A stretch of 26,839 nucleotides of DNA from Bacteroidota bacterium (GTDB lineage: Bacteria; Bacteroidota; Ignavibacteria; SZUA-365), in assembly GCA_023432805.1 (NCBI GenBank), contig JAEYUG010000118.1, positions 1 through 26,839 of the forward strand. The letters run 5' to 3'. Both the position numbers and the translations under genes were made by a program. This document shows positions 15,510-21,416 of the stretch, in pieces (within the stretch, counting starts at the first letter, position 1; the number at the start of each line of letters is the position of its first letter). Below the pieces are notes generated by a model. The model ran no database searches. It was not told the DNA's origin and was given only the letters and a program-made list of their open reading frames with translations.

Positions 15510-17132
15510 CTACTCCGAATCGTCACTCGATTCAAGCACGATGGGAGGACGGACGCCCTCGTCCGTCACTGGTGGACAGAGCCCATCGACCGTTCTTTTC
15601 GTCAGGCCGAGACGCTGCATGCGGCTCTGGAGGGTCGAGGGCTTGAGGCCGAGCAGAGCCGCTGCACCATCAGTCCCGTAGATCTTTCCGCCCGCACGCG
15701 CCAGCACCATCTCGATGTGCTCGCGCTCGACTTCCTCGAGCGTCCGCATGCGCGCGGCCGGAGTGTGCGAAGGCAGCGCGGCCGGCACCAGGCGGCGACC
15801 CTGCACCGGCAGATCCACATCGAGCACACCTGCCTGCTGAAGAATGGTTGCCCGCTCGAGCACGTTGATCAGTTCGCGGATGTTCCCCCGCCACTCATGG
15901 ACGCACATGCGATCGATCGACTGGGGAGACAGCGTCCATGGTCCGCGACCCGTGCGCCGGGCGATGGCCTGCAGCACGCTGGCTGCGATGCGCGGAACAT
16001 CGTCCATGCGCGCCCGCAGGGGCGGCAGCTCGAGCGGGAACACGGACAATCTGTAGTAGAGATCTTCGCGGAAGCGTCCCTCGGCGATTGCGGTCTCGAG
16101 ATTCACATTCGTTGCGGCGAGAATGCGCACATCGACCTTCACGGTCTGGTCGCTTCCGAGTGGTTCGAACGTTCCCTCCTGCAGCACCCGCAGCAGTTTG
16201 GACTGCAGCGCCACGGGCATATCCCCTATCTCATCGAGAAAGAGCGTACCGCCGTTGGCCGCTGCAAAGCGTCCCGTCCGGTCGGAGGTTGCACCCGTGA
16301 AGGCTCCGCGTCGGTGGCCGAACAATTCGCTCTCGATGAGCTGTTCGGGCAGGGCCGCGCAGTTGAGCGTGACGAAGGGCTGCGCATGGCGGCGGCTCCA
16401 GCCATGCACCGCACGCGCCACGACCTCCTTGCCCGTGCCCGTCTCGCCCGTGATCAGCACGGGTACATCGGTGACGGCCACCTGCCGCGCATGGCGCACG
16501 AGCATGCGCATGGGCGCCGACACCGACTCCTCGAGCAGTGCGGCGGCATCTGTGCGGCCCGTCACCTCCTCGACCAGCACCGCGTTGAGGCGTTCGAGCT
16601 GCGCACGCGAGCGATCGAGCAGCATCGCCTGTTCGGCGGCCACGAGCGCCAGCGCGATGATCTGCCCATAGATTGCGGCGAGATTCAGCACGGTCGCGTC
16701 ATAGAGCCCGCACTCCCGGTTGTCGAAGCTCATCATGCCCAGCGTGCGGTCGCCCGCATGCAGCGGAACCACCATGCACGAATGCCCGTGCGGCAGATCC
16801 AGCACCCCGTCGTAGGGATCCCCGTCCTCACCCGCATGATCATGATCGCGCATCACCCTCGCCCGCCGCGTTTCCAGCACCCGCCGCAGCGTGGGATGCT
16901 CCGCCAGCGCGAGCGAATGCCGGCGGACCGCCTCCGAGGCGAGGGGTCCCCGCGCACAACGCACTCGCAGTTCGTCGTCCACCAGCTCCAACACTGCCGC
17001 CAGCTCGAAGGGAATCACCTCGCCCAGATAGTCCAATGCCCGCGCGAGCACGTCGTCGACCTTCGTGGGATGCGCGGCCATCATGGCGATGTCCCGCAAA
17101 TCACTCGTCAAATCCACCAGATCCTGTGCCAT
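15510..17132 (-). CDS. Sigma-54-dependent activator, GAF-AAA+-Fis HTH (NorR/FhlA-like layout)
   Basis: 540 aa enhancer-binding protein. Residues about 20-165 form a GAF-type sensor with no receiver domain, so it is probably controlled by a small ligand or redox signal, not by phosphorylation. The AAA+ domain has Walker A GETGTGKE (229-236), the sigma-54-contacting GAFTGA (276-281) and Walker B LFLDEIGD (297-304). A Fis-type helix-turn-helix lies at about 480-510 (AAALLGLKPSTLQSRMQRLG). The 29-residue tail after LGLTK is unusual: it is encoded by repeat copy C. The ATG at 17132 follows a GGAG; longer in-frame starts give residues unlike the family and would run through the operator region. It is divergent from ahpC-ahpD, whose promoter is sigma-54-like, so it probably activates that pair. 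The sensed signal is unknown. Confidence 0.9.
   Translation of the reverse strand: MAQDLVDLTSDLRDIAMMAAHPTKVDDVLARALDYLGEVIPFELAAVLELVDDELRVRCARGPLASEAVRRHSLALAEHPTLRRVLETRRARVMRDHDHAGEDGDPYDGVLDLPHGHSCMVVPLHAGDRTLGMMSFDNRECGLYDATVLNLAAIYGQIIALALVAAEQAMLLDRSRAQLERLNAVLVEEVTGRTDAAALLEESVSAPMRMLVRHARQVAVTDVPVLITGETGTGKEVVARAVHGWSRRHAQPFVTLNCAALPEQLIESELFGHRRGAFTGATSDRTGRFAAANGGTLFLDEIGDMPVALQSKLLRVLQEGTFEPLGSDQTVKVDVRILAATNVNLETAIAEGRFREDLYYRLSVFPLELPPLRARMDDVPRIAASVLQAIARRTGRGPWTLSPQSIDRMCVHEWRGNIRELINVLERATILQQAGVLDVDLPVQGRRLVPAALPSHTPAARMRTLEEVEREHIEMVLARAGGKIYGTDGAAALLGLKPSTLQSRMQRLGLTKRTVDGLCPPVTDEGVRPPIVLESSDDSE
15544..15595 (+). repeat. Dispersed hairpin element, copy C (inside the regulator 3' end)
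   Basis: Core hairpin GACGGACG (15548-15555)-CCCT-CGTCCGTC (15560-15567). It continues with GGTGGACAGAGCCCATCGACC and TTC, which parallels the second hairpin and the TGACCGTTC end of copy A, less a 22-base segment. Read on the minus strand in frame, it encodes the RTVDGLCPPVTDEGVRPP tail of the sigma-54 activator. Confidence 0.8.
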
Positions 17133-17186
17133 GACAATCCGTCTCCAAGAATGGGAATGAAGGAATCCCGAACAATGATCAACGCG

Positions 17187-17275
17187 CACCGACATTGCGG
17201 TGGCCCTGTCACCGAAATATCGGTGCAACACCGAAATATCGGTGCGGAAGCCATGCAAGTCAAGGAAAATCGGTG
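17187..17275. promoter_or_regulatory. Three 16-bp palindromic operators plus a half-site (enhancer sites)
   Basis: CACCGACATTGCGGTG (17187-17202), CACCGAAATATCGGTG (17210-17225) and an identical CACCGAAATATCGGTG (17229-17244). A degenerate fourth site has the half ATCGGTG at 17269-17275. Centre spacings are 23 and 19 bp. They lie about 75-120 bp before the predicted ahpC transcription start, the usual place for upstream activator sites of sigma-54 enhancer proteins, and between the regulator and its likely targets. Confidence 0.75.
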
Positions 17276-17284
17276 GAAATCGAA

Positions 17285-17301
17285 CTGGCCTGTCGTTTGC
17301 A
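17285..17301 (+). promoter_or_regulatory. Sigma-54 (-24/-12) promoter of ahpC-ahpD
   Basis: CTGGCCTG-TCGT-TTGCA against consensus YTGGCACG-N4-TTGCW: 6 of 8 in the -24 box, 5 of 5 in the -12 box, with exact GG/GC spacing. The start of transcription would be near 17312, giving a leader of about 46 bases before ahpC. Confidence 0.65.
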
Positions 17302-17357
17302 TGAGAAATAGTGGATAAAACAGACACCCATTCAAACATTCAGATCAGGAGTTGTAC

Positions 17358-17894
17358 ATGCTTACCATCGGAGATCGCCTCCCCGCATTCGACCTTCAGG
17401 CCGTAGTCAGCCGCGAGAAGGGCAAGGAATTCACCACCATCACCGACCAGACCAACAAGGGCAAGTGGCAGATCCTCTTCTTCTGGCCGATGGACTTCAC
17501 CTTCATCTGTCCCACCGAAATCGCCGAATTCGGTCGTCGCGCGAAGGATTTCGCCGACCGCGACGCCGTCGTGCTCGGTGCCAGCACCGACACGCACTTC
17601 GTGCACCTTGCATGGCGCAATGCGCATGACGATCTGAGAGACCTTCCCATCCCGATGCTCGCCGATGCAAAGCGCGAACTGTCGATCGCCCTCGGCATCC
17701 TGCATCAGAACGATGGCGTGGCGCTGCGTGCGACCTACATCATCGATCCCGACGGCATCATCCGCTGGGTCAGCGTCAACGACCTGAGCGTCGGCCGCAA
17801 CGTGCCGGAAGTGCTCCGCGTCCTCGACGCCCTGCAGACCGACGAACTCTGCCCCTGCAATTGGGAAAAGGGTCAGGAAACGCTCCACGTCTGA
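17358..17894 (+). CDS. ahpC: Alkyl hydroperoxide reductase AhpC-type peroxiredoxin
   Basis: Reduces hydrogen peroxide, organic hydroperoxides and probably peroxynitrite in the cytoplasm. 178 aa. The peroxidatic cysteine is in DFTFICPTE (Cys51). The C-terminus DELCPCNWEKG has two cysteines, as in the mycobacterial AhpC that is recycled by AhpD (ending CACNWRKG), not by the AhpF flavoprotein. The ATG at 17358 has AGGAG 6 bases upstream; an in-frame TTG six bases earlier overlaps that site. ahpD follows after 13 bases, so the two form an operon, with a sigma-54 promoter and palindromic sites upstream and a terminator after ahpD. Confidence 0.95.
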   Translation: MLTIGDRLPAFDLQAVVSREKGKEFTTITDQTNKGKWQILFFWPMDFTFICPTEIAEFGRRAKDFADRDAVVLGASTDTHFVHLAWRNAHDDLRDLPIPMLADAKRELSIALGILHQNDGVALRATYIIDPDGIIRWVSVNDLSVGRNVPEVLRVLDALQTDELCPCNWEKGQETLHV

Positions 17895-17907
17895 TCGCAC
17901 GACCGAC

Positions 17908-18429
17908 ATGACGCACATTGAAGCCCTGCGCGACACGCTGCCCGATGCAGCACGCGACATCCGCCTCAACCTCCAGGGCGTGCTCGAAACGAGCACGCTC
18001 TCGAAGGAGCAGCTCTGGGGCGTGGCCGTTTCGACCGCCATCGCCGCACGCAACGAGGCCCTGCGTACCGCCGTCCTGGCCGATGCGGCCACGGCCGTCG
18101 ACCCCGCCGTGATCGACGACGCGAAGGCCGCCGCCGCCCTCATGGGCATGAACAACGTCTTCTACCGCTTCCGCCATATGGTGGGCAAGGACGCCTACAC
18201 CACCAGGCCCGCCCGCCTTCGCATGAACCGCATCGCGAAACCCGCCACCAGCAAGATCGACTTCGAACTCTTCTGCCTGGCTGTCAGCGCCATCAACGGC
18301 TGCGAATCATGCATCGCCAGTCACGAACACGTGGTGATTGAAGGAGGAATGACCGAGGATCAGGTCAACGACGCGGTCCGCATCGCGGCCACCATGCACG
18401 CGGCCGCCATCGCCCTCGAAATGAACTAG
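17908..18429 (+). CDS. ahpD: Alkyl hydroperoxidase AhpD
   Basis: 173 aa, carboxymuconolactone decarboxylase/AhpD fold. The catalytic set of the mycobacterial enzyme is present with an offset of two: Glu120, Cys132 and Cys135 (GCESC), His139. AhpD has weak peroxidase activity of its own. In mycobacteria it mainly reduces AhpC, taking electrons from lipoylated dihydrolipoamide succinyltransferase and lipoamide dehydrogenase, and the same route is likely here. Close spacing to ahpC and a shared terminator support one transcript. Confidence 0.95.
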   Translation: MTHIEALRDTLPDAARDIRLNLQGVLETSTLSKEQLWGVAVSTAIAARNEALRTAVLADAATAVDPAVIDDAKAAAALMGMNNVFYRFRHMVGKDAYTTRPARLRMNRIAKPATSKIDFELFCLAVSAINGCESCIASHEHVVIEGGMTEDQVNDAVRIAATMHAAAIALEMN

Positions 18430-18452
18430 GCCTCCATCGGAAGCCGTGCGCG

Positions 18453-18479
18453 ACGGGTCCCCGCAAGGGGACCCGTTTT
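18453..18479 (+). terminator. Rho-independent terminator after ahpD
   Basis: ACGGGTCCCC (18453-18462), tetraloop GCAA, GGGGACCCGT (18467-18476), then TTT: a perfect 10-bp stem, 23 bases after the ahpD stop. Confidence 0.85.
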
Positions 18480-18503
18480 CGCATGGTCCCGCCCCGATTC
18501 CGC

Positions 18504-18534
18504 TTGACTTTGTGCCCCGGCTTGGAAACATTTG
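18504..18534 (+). promoter_or_regulatory. Bacteroidota-type promoter of the repeat-protein gene
   Basis: TTGACT (18504-18509), 17-base spacer, AACATTTG (18527-18534), one mismatch from TAnnTTTG. Same architecture as the rplM promoter. The leader to the ATG at 18588 is about 45-50 bases. Confidence 0.6.
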
Positions 18535-18587
18535 GTGCGCAACGGTGTCATTGCTACATACGACTATCCTACTTCCCGGAGCATATC

Positions 18588-21320
18588 ATGAAACGTGTGC
18601 GTCACATGCTTCTCGCATGCATCCTGCTCGCTGCAGGTGCGCAGGCGCAGACAGCGCGCTACTCCCTCGAGATCCAGCCGACGGGATCCGCCACAAACGC
18701 TGGTGTGATCGTGCAGCCCGGCCAGACCATCACCTTCACGGTGACCGCGTGGGAATACACCTCGAACGGAGTCCGTCAGCAGGTTCCCATCAGCCACGCC
18801 GTCTGGGCCGTCGCACCGAACATGCCGGGCACCATCACCCCGCAGGGCATCTACACCGCGCCGGCGCCCAACACGATCCCCCTGCCCGCCGCATCAGCCG
18901 TGACCGTAACCGCGCAGTTCAGCGGCATGACCGCCACCGCGACACGGCACATCACCATCCAGAACCCCAACACCACGCCGTTGGACTTCACAGTGACGGG
19001 ACTGGTGACCGGCGCCTCGAACCAGCCGATCGCGGGCGCGCTCGTGCAGGTGCAGGGTGCGGGAAATCTTCCGTTCATGATCCCGGGACGAACCGACCAT
19101 GCCGGTGTGTATACGATTCGCGTTCCGGCGGGCACCTACGTCGTCCGTGCGGAAGCCTCCGGCCACGTCCCCGAATATTTTGACAACCAGCCGACGCTGC
19201 AGACCGCACAGAGGATCGTGACCGATCCCGCCGTGCGCGTCATCCAGCACATCGACTTCCAGCTTGCCGCCATCACGCCCCCCGTGCTGCGCAGCATCTC
19301 CGGCAACGTCAACGACGGAACCACCGGCATCGACCGTACAATCGTGATCGCCGTACCCGCCTCGAACAGCGGCACCGTGATCCGCACCATGGTCGTGCAC
19401 ACCGACGCCAACGGCGACTACACGATGCAGGTCCCTGATGGCGTGTATCTCGTGCGCGCCGAGGCCCCTGGCTTCGTTCCAACCTACCATCCCGCGGCAG
19501 CCACGCCTCAGACCGCGACGCAGGTCACGGTCAACGCGCAGAATCCCGCCGCCACGAGCATCGATGTCGAGATGTTCGCAGGCGCGACCATCAGCGGCAT
19601 CGTGACCGATGCCGTGACGCATGCACCCATCGCGCATGCACGCGTGACGGTGCTCGCACCTGCAACCACACCGAACGGCGGTGTCGTGCTGTCGGCCCTC
19701 ACCGATGCACAGGGTGCCTATCATGTCGGCGGACTCCCCGCGGGCAGCTACAAGATCTCCGCGGAAGCCCAGGGCTACGCGAAGGAATTCTATGACGACG
19801 TCGCCGATCTCACCCTCGCCACGCCGGTTGTGCTGACATCGGGCCAGAACGTGTCGGGCATCGACTTCGATCTGGCGCGCTTCGGCGGCTCGATCGCGGG
19901 CGTCGTGCGTGACGGCTCGAACACGGGCATCGCCAATGCGATGGTGAACGTGTGGAGCGCGCCGACCACCACGAATCCCTCGACCCATCGCTTCTACGCC
20001 TCCGTGCGCACGGCGCATGACGGCAGCTACATCGTGCTCGGCGTTCCCGCCGGCACCTTCGTGGTGCAGGCGCACGCCCCCGGCTTCCTGCCGGAATTCT
20101 ACGACAACGCGACGACGATGCAGACGGCGACCCCGGTCATCCTCACACTCAACCAGCAGGTCGGCGGCATCGACTTTGCGCTCGGGGCGGGGGGAGCAAT
20201 TTCCGGCACCGTACGTGACGATCTGACCAACGCACCGATCGCACATGCATTCGTCATGCTGCACGGACCGAATGTGACGGCCCGCAACATGGGCGTGCGC
20301 ACCGACGCAAACGGCACCTACACGATTGCGGGACTTCCGTCCGGACAGTACCGCGTCTTCGCCATGGCGCCGAATTATGTCGGCGAGTATTACGACGATG
20401 CATCGACGCCGCAGACCGCCACGCAGGTGACGGTCGCCGCTCCCGCAACGACCGCGGGCATCGACTTCTCGCTGGCCGTCGCGCCACGCCGCATCGTGCC
20501 CGTGACGGGCACCGTGACTGACGAGACGGGATCGCCGCTGAACCTGACCATCGTCGAGGCGGTGAACCGCACGACCGGCGAGTCGATGATCACCACGACC
20601 GACATGCAGGGCGTCTTTTCGATGACCACCGATCAGAATACCGTGCTGCGTGTGCGTGCTCTCGGGTACGTGGGCGCCTACGCCGGATCGGCGCGCGACT
20701 GGAAGGAAGCCGCCACGAACGGCTTCACCGGCGGCGAATCGTTCAGGCTGCGTCCCATGACCGAGTCGGGCATGGCGACACTGAGCGGTATCGTGCGTGA
20801 TGCCGACACACAGCTTCCGCTCGCCAATGCCTGGGTATACGGCTACGACGCCGCGGGCACTGCCTGGTTCGGCGTGAGCGACGAGAATGGCCGCTATGCC
20901 CTGCCCGGCACCAGCGGAGATCCCCTGCAGCTCTTCGTCTCGGGTGTGAGCTACGATCCCGCCGAAGAGGATGCGGATTTCGAAGGACCCGAAGCAACGA
21001 AGGATCTCTCCATGACACGCACGGGTCTGGTGTCGGTCGAGCATCCCGCAGTCCCTGCAGCGATCAGCCTCGAGCAGAACTGGCCCAATCCCTTCAATCC
21101 CTCGACAACCCTCGCCTACACGCTGGCCGAGCGCGCACACGTGCGTCTGGTTCTTCATGACGCGATGGGTCGCGAGGTACGTGTGCTCGCCGACGGCATC
21201 GCCGCCGCGGGTCGCACCGTTGTCAGCGCCGACGCGTCGACGCTGCCCTCGGGCATGTACTATTATCGCCTCACGAGCGGAGCCGGCACAGCAGTGCGGC
21301 GCATGGTCCTTGTGCGGTAA
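18588..21320 (+). CDS. T9SS-sorted secreted protein with seven carboxypeptidase-regulatory-like repeats
   Basis: 910 aa. Signal peptide 1-21 (KRVR, hydrophobic core, cleavage at AQAQ). Residues about 22-125 are an Ig-like domain. From about 134 to 820 run seven beta-sandwich units of about 100 aa of the carboxypeptidase D regulatory type, each opening 'ISG-V-D-----PI--A-V' and closing 'AEA-G-V-EYYD----TQTAT-V-V'. The closing motif is very alike between units, suggesting recent internal duplication. The C-terminus (about 826-910: NWPNPFNPSTTLAYTL, LPSGMYYYRL, RRMVLVR) is a T9SS type A sorting domain. A start at 18483 in frame would run through the promoter and lacks a signal peptide. Exported to the cell surface; ligand unknown. 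Confidence 0.9.
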   Translation: MKRVRHMLLACILLAAGAQAQTARYSLEIQPTGSATNAGVIVQPGQTITFTVTAWEYTSNGVRQQVPISHAVWAVAPNMPGTITPQGIYTAPAPNTIPLPAASAVTVTAQFSGMTATATRHITIQNPNTTPLDFTVTGLVTGASNQPIAGALVQVQGAGNLPFMIPGRTDHAGVYTIRVPAGTYVVRAEASGHVPEYFDNQPTLQTAQRIVTDPAVRVIQHIDFQLAAITPPVLRSISGNVNDGTTGIDRTIVIAVPASNSGTVIRTMVVHTDANGDYTMQVPDGVYLVRAEAPGFVPTYHPAAATPQTATQVTVNAQNPAATSIDVEMFAGATISGIVTDAVTHAPIAHARVTVLAPATTPNGGVVLSALTDAQGAYHVGGLPAGSYKISAEAQGYAKEFYDDVADLTLATPVVLTSGQNVSGIDFDLARFGGSIAGVVRDGSNTGIANAMVNVWSAPTTTNPSTHRFYASVRTAHDGSYIVLGVPAGTFVVQAHAPGFLPEFYDNATTMQTATPVILTLNQQVGGIDFALGAGGAISGTVRDDLTNAPIAHAFVMLHGPNVTARNMGVRTDANGTYTIAGLPSGQYRVFAMAPNYVGEYYDDASTPQTATQVTVAAPATTAGIDFSLAVAPRRIVPVTGTVTDETGSPLNLTIVEAVNRTTGESMITTTDMQGVFSMTTDQNTVLRVRALGYVGAYAGSARDWKEAATNGFTGGESFRLRPMTESGMATLSGIVRDADTQLPLANAWVYGYDAAGTAWFGVSDENGRYALPGTSGDPLQLFVSGVSYDPAEEDADFEGPEATKDLSMTRTGLVSVEHPAVPAAISLEQNWPNPFNPSTTLAYTLAERAHVRLVLHDAMGREVRVLADGIAAAGRTVVSADASTLPSGMYYYRLTSGAGTAVRRMVLVR

Positions 21321-21344
21321 CCGAAGCTACACCGGTGCACCAAA

Positions 21345-21375
21345 GGCGCGGAGCGGAAACGTTCCGCGCCTTTTT
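21345..21375 (+). terminator. Rho-independent terminator after the repeat-protein gene
   Basis: GGCGCGGA (21345-21352), 10-base loop, TCCGCGCC (21363-21370), followed by TTTTT. It ends transcription just before repeat copy D. Confidence 0.8.
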
Positions 21376-21376
21376 C

Positions 21377-21408
21377 TTGGGACGACGGACGCCCTCGTCC
21401 GTCCCCAA
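21377..21408 (+). repeat. Dispersed hairpin element, copy D
   Basis: Core GACGGACG (21384-21391)-CCCT-CGTCCGTC (21396-21403), extended by an outer TTGGG/CCCAA pairing with a small bulge. It lies between a terminator and the histidine kinase, 13 bases before the kinase ATG, so it would be in the 5' leader or promoter of that gene. Confidence 0.75.
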
Positions 21409-21416
21409 ACCGCTCG

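Noticed and set aside
17187..17244. Short CRISPR array
   Set aside because: Units are 16-bp palindromes with 3-7 base gaps, not spacer-sized, and no cas genes are present; they are operators.
15351..17318. 655-codon plus-strand frame opposite the sigma-54 activator
   Set aside because: Antisense shadow; it spans two real genes, the repeat copy C and the operator region.
17133..17339. N-terminal extension of the sigma-54 activator to 17339
   Set aside because: It would run through the palindromic operators and the ahpC promoter and encodes residues unlike GAF regulators; the ATG at 17132 has a GGAG upstream.
18894..21158. 754-codon open frame on the minus strand opposite the seven-repeat protein
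   Set aside because: Antisense shadow; the plus-strand frame has signal peptide, repeats, terminator and sorting domain.
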